Below are positions 1 through 8,011 of a stretch of DNA of 53,586 nt, one piece after another (the first letter of the stretch is position 1; every line of letters begins with the position of its first letter). Made by a program: the position numbers and the translations under genes. Below the pieces are notes generated by a model. It had not been told where the DNA came from and made no database searches. It saw nothing but the letters and a program-made list of their open reading frames with translations. The DNA is taken from contig JAAFIY010000009.1 in NCBI GenBank assembly GCA_013297985.1, forward strand, positions 1-53,586. Direction: 5' to 3'. This DNA comes from Comamonadaceae bacterium. GTDB lineage: Bacteria > Pseudomonadota > Gammaproteobacteria > Burkholderiales > Burkholderiaceae_C.

Positions 1-1
1 G

Positions 2-1981
2 GCGCGCAAGGCGGTGGTGAACGACCTGCGCGAACAGGGCTTTTTGCAAGAGATCAAGCCGCACAAGCTGATGCTGCCGATTTGCGCGCGCACTGGCCAG
101 GTGGTCGAACCGATGCTGACCGACCAGTGGTTCATTGGCATGAATACGGCCCCCACGCTCGGCACGGGCGTGTCCTCGCCGCCCCCCCAGGGGGCGCTCG
201 CCGCTTCGCGCGGCGGGGCGCCGCTCGGTGTTGACCCGGACGACCGCCGCTCCATCGCGCAGAAGGCGATTGACGCGGTGCAATCAGGCCAGGTGCAGTT
301 CTTCCCCGAAAACTGGGTGAACACCTTCAACCAGTGGATGGGCAATATTCAAGATTGGTGCATCAGCCGTCAGTTGTGGTGGGGCCACCAAATCCCGGCT
401 TGGTACACGCCCAGCGGCGACATCATCGTGGCCCACAACGAGGCTGAAGCCCAGGCCCAGGCGCCCGGCGTGCGGCTGACCCGTGACCCGGATGTATTGG
501 ACACCTGGTATTCGTCCGCCTTGGTGCCTTTCTCGGCCTTGAAGCCGGGTGTTGGCCCGGAATCAGACAGCGCCCTGTACCTGCCCAGCAGCGTGCTGGT
601 GACGGGCTACGACATCATCTTTTTCTGGGTGGCCCGGATGATCATGATGACCACCCACTTCACCGGTCAAGTGCCCTTCAAGCACGTGTACATCCACGGC
701 CTAGTGCGCGACGCGCAAGGCAAGAAGATGAGCAAGTCTGAAGGCAATGTGCTCGACCCGGTGGACTTGATCGACGGCATCGCTCTTGGGCCATTGCTCG
801 ACAAACGCACTACCGGCTTGCGCAAGCCCGAAACTGCACCCGCGGTACGCAAAGCCACCGAGAAAGAGTTTCCAGACGGTATTCCCGCCTACGGCGCCGA
901 TGCGCTGCGCTTTACCTTCGCCGCGCTGGCCAGCCTGGGCCGCAATATCAACTTTGACACCAAGCGCTGCGAGGGCTACCGCAACTTTTGCAACAAGCTG
1001 TGGAACGCCACCCGCTTTGTGCTGATGAACTGCGAAGGCCACGACTGCGGCCTGATGGAGCACACCAAGGCCGATTGCACCCCCGGCGGCAAGGCGCATG
1101 GCTACATGAGCTTTAGCGCGGCCGACCGCTGGATCAGCTCGGTACTGCAGCACACTGAAGCCGAGGTGGCCAAGGGCTTTGCCGACTACCGGCTGGACCT
1201 TGTGGCCAACGCCATTTATGACTTTGCCTGGAACGAGTTCTGCGACTGGTACCTTGAAATCGCCAAGGTGCAAATCGCCACCGGCAACCCCGCGCAGCAA
1301 CGCGCAACCCGCCGCACCCTGATTCGCACGCTCGAAGCCCTGCTGCGTCTGCTGCACCCCATCACGCCGTTCATCACTGAATCGCTGTGGCAGCAAGTAG
1401 CCCCGGTCGCGGGCCTGCTAAGCGATGAACAAGCGGCCGCTGGCGCCACCATCAGCACCGCCCGCTACCCGCAGGCTCAGCCCGAAAAGATTGATACCGC
1501 CGCCATCGCTCAGGTGCAGCGTTTGAAAGCCTTGGTGGACGCCTGCCGCAACCTCCGCGGCGAAATGAACCTGTCACCCGCCGCCCGCGTGCCACTGCTG
1601 GCCACGGGTGATGTGGCCTTTGTGCGCGAACACGCCGCGGTGCTGCAGGCCTTGGCCAAGCTGCAGTCGGTCGAGGTGTTTGACGACGACAGCGCCTGGG
1701 CCACCGCCGCCCAAGCCGCACCCACTACAGTGGTGGGCAGCGCCGAGACCAGCGTGCGTTTGGCGCTGAAGGTAGAGATTGATGTGGCCGCCGAACGCGC
1801 CCGCTTAGGCAAAGAAGCGGCCCGCCTACAAGGCGAAATCACCAAGGCCCAGGCCAAGCTAGGCAACGGGGCCTTTGTGGCCAAAGCGCCGCCGGCGGTG
1901 ATTGAACAAGAAAAGGCCCGCGTGGCGGACTTCAGCGCGGCCTTGGGCAAGCTGCAGGGCCAATTGGCGCGATTGGCTTAG
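2..1981 (+). CDS. valS: Valyl-tRNA synthetase, C-terminal two-thirds (5' end outside window)
   Basis: Cytoplasmic class I aminoacyl-tRNA synthetase charging tRNA-Val. The frame is open to the left edge, so the Rossmann start with HIGH is missing. Visible features are the conserved block [18 protein letters not shown], the class I signature KMSKS (within [13 protein letters not shown]), the anticodon-binding helical domain ([27 protein letters not shown]) and the C-terminal coiled-coil arm rich in Ala, Lys and Glu, ending QGQLARLA. Colinearity with E. coli ValRS is good throughout. One oddity is a low-complexity in-frame insert near bases 160-235 ([19 protein letters not shown]), just after the conserved TDQWF motif, encoded by an intergenic-type GC-rich repeat. 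The gene is otherwise uninterrupted and ends in TAG. Confidence 0.97.
   Translation, partial: ARKAVVNDLREQGFLQEIKPHKLMLPICARTGQVVEPMLTDQWFIGMNTAPTLGTGVSSPPPQGALAASRGGAPLGVDPDDRRSIAQKAIDAVQSGQVQFFPENWVNTFNQWMGNIQDWCISRQLWWGHQIPAWYTPSGDIIVAHNEAEAQAQAPGVRLTRDPDVLDTWYSSALVPFSALKPGVGPESDSALYLPSSVLVTGYDIIFFWVARMIMMTTHFTGQVPFKHVYIHGLVRDAQGKKMSKSEGNVLDPVDLIDGIALGPLLDKRTTGLRKPETAPAVRKATEKEFPDGIPAYGADALRFTFAALASLGRNINFDTKRCEGYRNFCNKLWNATRFVLMNCEGHDCGLMEHTKADCTPGGKAHGYMSFSAADRWISSVLQHTEAEVAKGFADYRLDLVANAIYDFAWNEFCDWYLEIAKVQIATGNPAQQRATRRTLIRTLEALLRLLHPITPFITESLWQQVAPVAGLLSDEQAAAGATISTARYPQAQPEKIDTAAIAQVQRLKALVDACRNLRGEMNLSPAARVPLLATGDVAFVREHAAVLQALAKLQSVEVFDDDSAWATAAQAAPTTVVGSAETSVRLALKVEIDVAAERARLGKEAARLQGEITKAQAKLGNGAFVAKAPPAVIEQEKARVADFSAALGKLQGQLARLA
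170..230 (+). repeat. GC-rich palindromic repeat inserted in frame in valS
   Basis: A run of Cs and Gs (GCCCCCCCAGGGGGCGC) is followed by a second dyad (CGCCGCTTCGCGCGGCG). It resembles the proline/alanine/glycine-coding palindromic repeats I recall from intergenic regions of Comamonadaceae. It encodes about 20 low-complexity residues that E. coli ValRS lacks at this point. No second copy was seen in this window. Confidence 0.6.
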
Positions 1982-2028
1982 ACGCGCTTGGGCGCCAGGC
2001 CCGTCAAGCTTTCAGCGTGAGGCGCTGT

Positions 2029-2256
2029 TCAGCGGCGCCGCAGCACGTGGATGAAATCAGCCCCCGCAGTCTGCTGCTCGACCAGTTCATTGCCGGTCTG
2101 CTTGGCAAAGGCCTGAAAGTCACGCACCGAACCAGCGTCTGTGGCCACCACCTTGAGCAGCTGGCCGCTGTCCATGTCTGCCAAGGCTTTCTTGGCTTTC
2201 AAAATGGGCAGCGGGCAGTTCAGGCCGCGGGTGTCGAGTTCTTTGTTGATGTTCAT
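2029..2256 (-). CDS. TusA/SirA-family sulfurtransferase-like protein
   Basis: Small (75 aa) cytoplasmic protein of the TusA fold. It begins MNINKELDTRGLNCPLPILK and carries the family CPxP motif with the presumed sulfur-carrying cysteine (Cys16), followed by the usual Lys/Ala helix. Family members relay persulfide sulfur for tRNA thiolation, molybdopterin or sulfur oxidation; which job this one has cannot be read from its neighbours. The frame extends upstream to a TTG at 2283, but the family N-terminus aligns with the ATG at 2256, so that start was chosen. It lies 51 bp upstream (in the direction of transcription, downstream) of the NUDIX gene on the same strand, so the two could be co-transcribed. 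Confidence 0.85.
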   Translation of the reverse strand: MNINKELDTRGLNCPLPILKAKKALADMDSGQLLKVVATDAGSVRDFQAFAKQTGNELVEQQTAGADFIHVLRRR

Positions 2257-2307
2257 GGCGCGTGGGAGCTTCTGACTGGCCAATGAGCAGGGCCATACAG
2301 CCGCATT

Positions 2308-2862
2308 CTACGAATCAGCCGTTTGCGCCGCACGTGGCGGGGGCAGATCCACAAACTGCGGGGTGTGGCCGCGGGCCGTCAGCCAATCGGCCAGGGCATA
2401 GCCAGTGCCTGCACGCCAGCACTTCACGTCGCGCGGGTCGTACAGCTTGTACTCGGCCAGTTCGGGCGACAGGCTCACCGTGCCGCTGGCCTGCACCGCA
2501 TAGGCCACGATGAGTTGGTTCATGCGCTGAAAGTCATACACGCCAATGAGCTGCAGGTCATCCACATCCAAATTGGTTTCTTCTTTCACCTCACGGGCAA
2601 TGCCGCCTTGGGGCGTTTCGCCCGCTTCCATAAAACCGGTGATCAGCGCAAACAGGCGCCCGGGCCACGCGGCATTGCGCGCCAGCAAGATCTGCCCTTG
2701 GTATTCAATGACGGCGGCCAGCACCGGCGTGGGATTGTTCCAATGCACAAAACTGCAACTGGGGCAGGCCAGCCGGTCTTTGGGGCCGCCGTCTTCGTCG
2801 CGCAGCTGCATTTCAAGCGGCGTGGCGCACTGCGGGCAGAATCGGAATGCAGAGGGCTTCAT
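2308..2862 (-). CDS. NUDIX hydrolase with N-terminal zinc ribbon
   Basis: 184-aa hydrolase of nucleoside diphosphate-linked compounds. The N-terminus has two CxxC pairs (CPQC near residue 9 and CPSC near residue 34) forming a zinc ribbon, as in the NudC-like and zinc-ribbon NUDIX groups. The Nudix box follows at about residues 76-98 (GFMEAGETPQGGIAREVKEE), with the REVKEE metal-binding core intact. The substrate cannot be assigned; at 184 aa it is shorter than NAD pyrophosphatase NudC (about 257 aa), so I do not call it nudC. The ATG (2860-2862) abuts a roughly 70-bp palindromic repeat, so its upstream untranslated region is repeat DNA and no Shine-Dalgarno is evident. Confidence 0.88.
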   Translation of the reverse strand: MKPSAFRFCPQCATPLEMQLRDEDGGPKDRLACPSCSFVHWNNPTPVLAAVIEYQGQILLARNAAWPGRLFALITGFMEAGETPQGGIAREVKEETNLDVDDLQLIGVYDFQRMNQLIVAYAVQASGTVSLSPELAEYKLYDPRDVKCWRAGTGYALADWLTARGHTPQFVDLPPPRAAQTADS

Positions 2863-2931
2863 GCTATAAATTCAATAGCTACTTAGGCAGATAAATAGGG
2901 CGCTAGCGGCAGATTCTTCTTAAGACCTGAA
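2863..2931 (+). repeat. ~60-nt palindromic repeat, copy 1
   Basis: Stem GCTAT-n7-ATAGC at 2863-2879, followed by ctacttaggcag, ATAGGGCGCTAGCGGC and GATTCTT. It shares this order with the copies at 11928, 16143 (reverse), 20957, 30985, 45276 and 46850 (reverse). It fills the gap between the NUDIX start codon and the cysM stop. Confidence 0.75.
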
Positions 2932-2947
2932 AGCCGCCGCCCGCGCC

Positions 2948-3916
2948 TTAGGCCGGAAACACCCCGGTCGACAAATACCGGTCGCCCCGGTCGCAAACGA
3001 TAAACACCACCACCGCGTGGGGCGCCGCATCGGCCACGCCCTGGGCCACCCAGCAGGCACCCGCCGCCGACACACCGCAAAAAATGCCTTCTTCACGTGC
3101 CATGCGCCGCGCCATGTCTTCGGCGTCGGACTGGCTGACGTAAACCAGCTCATCCACATGGGTGGGATCGTAAATTTTGGGTAGGTATTCGGTGGGCCAC
3201 TTGCGGATGCCGGGAATGCGTGAGCCCTCTTGCGGCTGCGCCCCAATGATGCGAATCGCCGGGTTGCGCTCTTTCAGGTAGCGGCTCACGCCGGTGATGG
3301 TGCCGGTGGTGCCCATGGCGCTGACGAAATGCGTCACCCGGCCCCGGGTTTGCGCCCAAATCTCAGGGCCAGTAGTCTCGTAGTGGATGCGCGGGTTGTC
3401 GGCGTTGGCAAACTGGTCCAGCACCCGTCCCTGACCTTCGCGCTGCATTTGCTCAGCCAGATCACGGGCGTATTCCATGCCGCCGGATTTGGGCGTCAAG
3501 ATCAGCTCGGCGCCAAACGCTTTCATGGTTTGCGCACGCTCAATGGACAAGTCCTCGGGCATGATCAACACCATGCGGTAGCCCTTGATGGCCGCAGCCA
3601 TCGCTAGCGCAATGCCGGTGTTGCCGCTGGTGGCTTCCACGAGGGTGTCGCCCGGCTTGATGTCGCCACGTTCTTCGGCGCGGCGGATCATCGACAGCGC
3701 GGGCCGGTCTTTCACCGACCCCGCCGGGTTGTTGCCCTCTAGCTTGCCCAACACCACCGCGCCATGCGCCCGATGCTTGGCCACGCCAATGCGTTGCAGC
3801 GCCACCAGCGGGGTGCCGCCCACGGCGTCTTCAATGGTGGGCCAAGGGCGCGCGGCATCGCTAGCGGCAGGCACGGCGTGGTTTGGCTGGGGATGTGGCT
3901 GGGCTGCAGTCTTCAT
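2948..3916 (-). CDS. cysM: Cysteine synthase B (O-acetylserine sulfhydrylase)
   Basis: PLP enzyme converting O-acetyl-L-serine plus sulfide (or thiosulfate for CysM) to cysteine. The PLP-binding lysine is in NNPAGSVKDRPA (Lys69), the substrate loop in EATSGNTGIALAMA, and the phosphate-binding glycine loop in SAMGTTGTITG. Length (322 aa) and the C-terminal SRIPGIRKWPTEYLP segment fit CysM better than CysK. The frame can extend to a GTG at 3925, but the ATG at 3916 is the simpler start; the first 25 residues are a low-complexity extension before the conserved WPTIEDAVGGTPL. It is divergent from tRNA-Leu. A more distant paralogue lies at 12398-13573. Confidence 0.93.
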   Translation of the reverse strand: MKTAAQPHPQPNHAVPAASDAARPWPTIEDAVGGTPLVALQRIGVAKHRAHGAVVLGKLEGNNPAGSVKDRPALSMIRRAEERGDIKPGDTLVEATSGNTGIALAMAAAIKGYRMVLIMPEDLSIERAQTMKAFGAELILTPKSGGMEYARDLAEQMQREGQGRVLDQFANADNPRIHYETTGPEIWAQTRGRVTHFVSAMGTTGTITGVSRYLKERNPAIRIIGAQPQEGSRIPGIRKWPTEYLPKIYDPTHVDELVYVSQSDAEDMARRMAREEGIFCGVSAAGACWVAQGVADAAPHAVVVFIVCDRGDRYLSTGVFPA

Positions 3917-3927
3917 GCAAGTCACTG

Positions 3928-3936
3928 TGCCATAAT
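3928..3936 (+). promoter_or_regulatory. Possible extended -10 promoter for tRNA-Leu
   Basis: TG-C-CATAAT forms an extended -10 element about 56 bp before the tRNA. No convincing -35 hexamer is visible, so this is tentative. Confidence 0.3.
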
Positions 3937-3992
3937 TTCAGGCTTTCCAAGTGAGCGGCAAGCCGCCTCGTCGCCCACTTGTTGCATTCCGT

Positions 3993-4077
3993 GCCGGAGT
4001 GGTGAAATTGGTAGACGCAGGGGACTCAAAATCCCCCGCCGCAAGGCGTGCCGGTTCGATTCCGGCCTCCGGCACCA
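3993..4077 (+). tRNA. tRNA-Leu (anticodon CAA)
   Basis: Complete 85-nt class II tRNA with encoded CCA. The acceptor arms GCCGGAG (3993-3999) and CTCCGGC (4067-4073) pair fully. The anticodon stem GGGGA/TCCCC closes the loop CTCAAAA, giving anticodon CAA, which reads UUG. A variable arm (CGCCGCAAGGCG region) and the T-arm CCGGTTCGATTCCGG are present. It lies 76 bp from the divergent cysM start. No integrase lies beside it in this window. Confidence 0.97.
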
Positions 4078-4284
4078 CTGACTTACACGCATTTACGCGC
4101 TAGTCACCTGTTTTCCCTGTGAGTTACGCTGCGCTCCCATTGAATTGCGCGTAGCTCCCCGCGCGGATTCCCGCGCGAATCCCGCACAAGCTGCCCAGCA
4201 AGTTCCAAGCCGTGTGGTAGATACACAGCCTAGTAGTCGCCCTGGCTGCCCGGCCAGTGGCTCGCGTTCTGTGTTCGTGGGCGT

Positions 4285-4974
4285 TTACAGCTCAGCCAAA
4301 CGGTCGCGCGCAATCAGTTTCCAGATCTGCGGCGGGCCCGCCTTGGGCAGCTCAATGCGGTAGATCTCGTCATTGCCCTGGTTGATGGCCCGAGCGCCCT
4401 CTTGCGGGGCCAAACCCAGCAGGTGCGACACCAGCAGCGGATTGATGCCGCCGTGGCCCACGATCACCACCGTGCCACCGTCTTTGTGGCGTTCACGAAT
4501 CTGGCGCAAAGCGGCCTCGGCGCGCTGCGATTGGCTGGCCAGGGTTTCGCCGCCCTCCATGTTGTCGTCCCAGGTAAAGCGCCGCTTGTTCCAGTCGGCC
4601 ACGATGGCCGCGTCCTTGTCGTTAGCGCCCTCAAACTTGCCAAAAAAGCGCTCACGCAATTCGTCCATCGCCGCAATCGGCGCGCGCCCCTCCAGCACAG
4701 CGGCGGTTTGCCGGGCCCGCTGGTGCGAGCTGGTGTAGATGGCGTCAATCCGGGTATCGCTCAGCAGCCGCGCCAAGTTGCTGGCTTGCTCGCGACCGGT
4801 CGCATTGAGCGGGTTGTCGGTGCCGCCTTGGATGCGGCCTTCGCGGTTCCAGTCGGTCTGACCGTGACGCACCACGATGACAGACAGTTGAGCATGCGCC
4901 CAGGTGCAAGCCAGCGCCAGCAAGAGCGCGGCCATTTGGGGACCTTTGCGACCTAGAAAATTGAGCCAGTTCAC
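4285..4974 (-). CDS. Histidine phosphatase family protein with signal peptide
   Basis: Phosphoglycerate mutase-like phosphatase (branch 1 histidine phosphatase). It shows the catalytic RHG triad with its usual context (VIVVRHGQTDWNREGRIQGG), the second arginine in YTSSHQRARQTA, the acid in ERFFGKFEG, and the late histidine in VIVGHGG. The family is broad and the substrate is unknown. A GTG at 4974 is preferred: AAGGAC lies 7 nt upstream, and it gives an N-terminus with a short basic region, a hydrophobic core MAALLLALACTWAHA and a likely cleavage site after AHA. That suggests a periplasmic enzyme, unusual for this mostly cytosolic family. The alternative start is ATG 4935, at the hydrophobic core. 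It is 124 bp downstream of the ribokinase gene. Confidence 0.85.
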   Translation of the reverse strand: MNWLNFLGRKGPQMAALLLALACTWAHAQLSVIVVRHGQTDWNREGRIQGGTDNPLNATGREQASNLARLLSDTRIDAIYTSSHQRARQTAAVLEGRAPIAAMDELRERFFGKFEGANDKDAAIVADWNKRRFTWDDNMEGGETLASQSQRAEAALRQIRERHKDGGTVVIVGHGGINPLLVSHLLGLAPQEGARAINQGNDEIYRIELPKAGPPQIWKLIARDRLAEL

Positions 4975-5098
4975 GATGTGCGTCCTTTGTGCTTTTGGTG
5001 ATGAAGGCACACGCAGTCTTTGGGGTGGATGTGAAGCGTCCATGACAACCCTCACCGCAACGCTGTCAGCGCGGCGGCTGCGTACCCGCGAGGCGGCT

Positions 5099-6025
5099 CT
5101 ATGGCAGCTCGTGCGCCATGGCCAACGCAGCCTGCGCCCCCATGCGGGTGACGCACAAAGCGGCCGCTTGTTGGGCGCGTGCGCTTGCGGCGGGCAGCTC
5201 CAGCCCTTGAATCAGGCCTGCGAGCAACGCGCCTGCGTAGGCGTCACCCGCCCCGGTGGTGTCCACCACCTCAACCGGGCGCGCAGGCTGGTGCAAGCTC
5301 GGAGCGCCAAGTGCCGGAGTCGCCAAGCACACGCCCTGGGCTCCCAAGGTCAGCGCCACCCAAGCGGGGCCGCGCCGGTGCAGCGCCGAAGCGGCCTGAA
5401 GCCCGTCGGCAACCGACCCTATCGCCTGCCCCAATAGCTCGGCAGCCTCGTGTTCATTGACCACCAAACCACCCAGCAGGGGCCACACATCGTGGGGCAC
5501 GGCCGCCATTGGCGATGGGTTCAATACGCACGAGCCACCCAGCATCGAGACCCGACGCACCATGTACCAAACCGTATCTGCGGGCACCTCCAACTGCGCT
5601 AACCAGGTGGCAGTAGCTGCTTCGGGCGAGGTGCTCAGGACCTCTTCCACATCGGCGGGCAACACGGCGGCATTGGCACCGGCCACCACCACGATCGCAT
5701 TGCGGCCTTGCGCGTCAACCTGTACCACAGCCATGCCCGACACGCCTGCGACGGTGCGCAGGTGGCTGACGTCGACTCCCTCGCGCTCAAGCCCGGCGCG
5801 CAGTTGCTGGCCTGCTGCGTCGGCGCCCACACAGCCCACCATGCGCACCCCAGCACCCATGCGCGCGGCAGCCACCGCCTGATTGCCGCCCTTGCCGCCG
5901 TCGAGCATCTGCATGCCTTGAGCTGCCACGGTGTGCCCCGCTGCGCTGATGCGGGGCACCTGCAGCACCTGGTCTGCGTTCAGGCTGCCCAGCACCATCA
6001 AGGGCCCTGCTGCCAAGGTTTTCAT
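5099..6025 (-). CDS. rbsK: Ribokinase (PfkB family)
   Basis: 308-aa sugar kinase phosphorylating ribose to ribose 5-phosphate. It has the PfkB N-terminal pattern (GSLNADQVLQVPRISAAGHT and GGKGGNQAVAAARMGA, signature 1) and the C-terminal signature DTTGAGDAYAGALLAGL with the catalytic aspartate and anion hole. The start ATG at 6025 overlaps the stop of the nucleoside hydrolase by 4 bp (ATGA), indicating translational coupling. In context it would use the ribose released from nucleosides by the upstream hydrolase, returning it to the pentose phosphate pool. The longer upstream frame to 6202 is shadow sequence within the hydrolase gene. Confidence 0.93.
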   Translation of the reverse strand: MKTLAAGPLMVLGSLNADQVLQVPRISAAGHTVAAQGMQMLDGGKGGNQAVAAARMGAGVRMVGCVGADAAGQQLRAGLEREGVDVSHLRTVAGVSGMAVVQVDAQGRNAIVVVAGANAAVLPADVEEVLSTSPEAATATWLAQLEVPADTVWYMVRRVSMLGGSCVLNPSPMAAVPHDVWPLLGGLVVNEHEAAELLGQAIGSVADGLQAASALHRRGPAWVALTLGAQGVCLATPALGAPSLHQPARPVEVVDTTGAGDAYAGALLAGLIQGLELPAASARAQQAAALCVTRMGAQAALAMAHELP

Positions 6026-6996
6026 GACGGTTGCGCCACAGCGGCAATCGATTGCAACACCACTGCCAGCACAGCCGAGCCATCCACCCCCACGGCCACC
6101 CGCACAGCAATGGGGCGACCCGCTCGATTGCGCAGATCCACCACCGTCATGCCCCGTGTGAACTGCCCCTGCAGCTCGACATCCACCGGCGCCATCTGCC
6201 AATTGAACAGCGCAGGCTGCAGCAACGCCAGCGCCGCCACCGGGTCGTACAGCGGCATGGGCAAATCACCCTCAGCGCTGCGGATGCGCTGATAGCCGTC
6301 CAAATAGCCGACCAACATCTGCCCTGCGGTACTGGGCTTCATCAAGGCTTGCAAGCGCTGCACATCAGCTGCGTGCAACAGCACTTGGCGGCACACGTTC
6401 AGGCCCACCATGCGCACGGGCACGCCGCTGCTGAACACCACGGCCGCCGCTTCGGGGTCGGCCGCGATATTGAACTCAGCCGCTGGCGTGTGATTGCCGC
6501 GATCGGTTGAGCCACCCATCAACACGATTTCGCTCAGACCCTCAAACGCCGCGCGGTGCTGTTGGATAGCGCCAGCGATATTGGTCAGGGGGCCTGTGGC
6601 CAGCAAGCTTCGGCGCCCCGGTGCAGCAGGTGCGCACAACCAGTCCAGCAGCGCCGACACCGCATGGGCGGGTTGCGCTTTGGCGGTCGGATCTGGCTTG
6701 GGCAATTCGGCGCCCGTGGTGCGCATGCCGCTAGGGCCCAACACATAGCCCGCATCGATGGGCTGCGCAACCAAGGGCTTGGAGGCACCCGCATAGACTG
6801 GCCAAGTCCATTGATGCAATTGACGCAGCGCCAAGGTGTTGTTCAGCACCACGCCCAAGGGCGCGTTGCCCGCCACCACACTGACACCTGAAATCTGCAC
6901 CTGCGGAGCTGCTTGAGCCAGCAACAACAACGCCAACCAATCGTCAAACCCCGGGTCGGCGTCGACCCACACGCTGTGCATGCTCGGCAGGCTCAC
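6022..6996 (-). CDS. Nucleoside hydrolase (inosine/uridine-preferring family)
   Basis: 324-aa N-ribohydrolase splitting a nucleoside into base and ribose. The calcium-binding family signature is at the N-terminus (VDADPGFDDWLALLL; Asp12, 14, 18 and 19). Other family elements are TGPLTNIAGAI, VLMGGSTDRGN and EFNIAADPEAAAVVFSS. The YDP motif near residue 247 (PLYDPVAAL) fits the active-site region. Both ends overlap neighbours by 4 bp (the Bug receptor upstream, ribokinase downstream), so the three are one translationally coupled unit. With adenosine deaminase upstream, inosine is a natural substrate, though this is inferred from context. Confidence 0.93.
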   Translation of the reverse strand: MSLPSMHSVWVDADPGFDDWLALLLLAQAAPQVQISGVSVVAGNAPLGVVLNNTLALRQLHQWTWPVYAGASKPLVAQPIDAGYVLGPSGMRTTGAELPKPDPTAKAQPAHAVSALLDWLCAPAAPGRRSLLATGPLTNIAGAIQQHRAAFEGLSEIVLMGGSTDRGNHTPAAEFNIAADPEAAAVVFSSGVPVRMVGLNVCRQVLLHAADVQRLQALMKPSTAGQMLVGYLDGYQRIRSAEGDLPMPLYDPVAALALLQPALFNWQMAPVDVELQGQFTRGMTVVDLRNRAGRPIAVRVAVGVDGSAVLAVVLQSIAAVAQPS

Positions 6997-7988
6997 TCTT
7001 TGAGAGACAAGGTCTTGAGCACGGCCAGAAACTGTGCTCGGTCACGTTCCACAAACGCGGCAAAGTCCGCCGGCGTGCCACCTTGCACAAACACCGATTG
7101 CTCGGCCAAGCGGCCACGCACTGCGTCGAGTCGGAGCACTTCGTTCACCTCGGTATTCAGGCGCTGGACCACATCGCCGGGCGTGCCAGCTGGCGCATAC
7201 AAGCCCGCCCAACTCACCACGTTGTAGCCCGCCAGCGCGGGCAGCTCGGCCACCGTGGGCACGTCTGGCAGGCTGGGCAGGCGCTTATCGCCGGTGACGG
7301 CCAAGGGCTTGAGCAAGCGGGCCCGAATAGCGGGCAAGGCAGACGCGCTGATCAACATGGCCGCATCAATTTGCCCGCCGCCCACATCGTTGGCAATTTG
7401 CGCCCCGCCGCGATAGGGAATGTGCACCGCATGCAGCCGCGCCCGCTGCTTGATCATCTCCATCGCCAGATGGGGCAGCGTGCCCACGCCGGAGCTGGCG
7501 TAGTTGATGCGCCCGGGCTGGCTGCGCACCAGGGCCACCCAAGCGGCAAAGGTGTCGGCAGGGGTGCCGGGACTGACCACGATCACCATGGGCGCGGTGT
7601 TTACCAGCACCACGGGCGTCAGCTCGCGCAGCATGTCAAAGCGATAAGTGGTTTCGCCGGGCCCGCCGGGCACCAAGGGTGCGTCACCGGCCATCAGCAG
7701 GGTGTAGCCGTCTTTGGGTGCGGCAATGGCCTTGCCGATGCCAATGCCGCCGCCGGCCCCGGTGGCGTTGTCGATCACCACACTTTGGTGTACCCGCGTG
7801 CCCAAGTGCTGGGCCACCAGCCGAGTGGTGCCATCCAGACTGCCCCCGGCGCCAAACGGCACGATGATGTTGATGGCTTTGCTGCGCGGCCAGGTCACCG
7901 TCTGGGCGTGCAACAGCGCGGGCATTTGCACAGCAGCACCTGCGGCGGCGATGTGCTGCAGGGCGTGGCGGCGATGAAGGCGAGTCAT
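6993..7988 (-). CDS. Bug/TctC-type tripartite tricarboxylate transporter receptor, nucleoside operon
   Basis: 331-aa periplasmic solute-binding protein of the Bug family. The start is ATG at 7988 (MTRLHRRHALQHIAAAGAAV), giving an arginine-rich n-region and a signal peptide ending near LLHAQ. The mature part carries family hallmarks: INIIVPFGAGGSLDGTTRLV, VVIDNATGAGGGIGIGKA, DGYTLL and IPYRGGAQIANDVGGGQID. It sits between adenosine deaminase (23 bp upstream) and nucleoside hydrolase (4-bp overlap), so a purine nucleoside or base is a plausible ligand. No TctA/TctB permease pair is adjacent; the only pair in the window is at 36.3-38.4 kb. Assignment to the family is firm, the ligand is a guess. 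Confidence 0.9.
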   Translation of the reverse strand: MTRLHRRHALQHIAAAGAAVQMPALLHAQTVTWPRSKAINIIVPFGAGGSLDGTTRLVAQHLGTRVHQSVVIDNATGAGGGIGIGKAIAAPKDGYTLLMAGDAPLVPGGPGETTYRFDMLRELTPVVLVNTAPMVIVVSPGTPADTFAAWVALVRSQPGRINYASSGVGTLPHLAMEMIKQRARLHAVHIPYRGGAQIANDVGGGQIDAAMLISASALPAIRARLLKPLAVTGDKRLPSLPDVPTVAELPALAGYNVVSWAGLYAPAGTPGDVVQRLNTEVNEVLRLDAVRGRLAEQSVFVQGGTPADFAAFVERDRAQFLAVLKTLSLKE

Positions 7989-8011
7989 GTGTGCGGGGCG
8001 TGTATCAAGTG

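Noticed and set aside
701..1396. Long minus-strand frames antisense to valS
   Set aside because: No family signal; typical GC-rich shadow frames of a well-supported gene.
4078..4284. Possible genomic-island attachment after tRNA-Leu
   Set aside because: tRNA 3' ends are common integration sites, but no integrase, no second copy of the tRNA end and no foreign block is visible here.
4145..4363. 72-aa frame after tRNA-Leu
   Set aside because: No start signal or family resemblance and it overlaps the histidine phosphatase gene.
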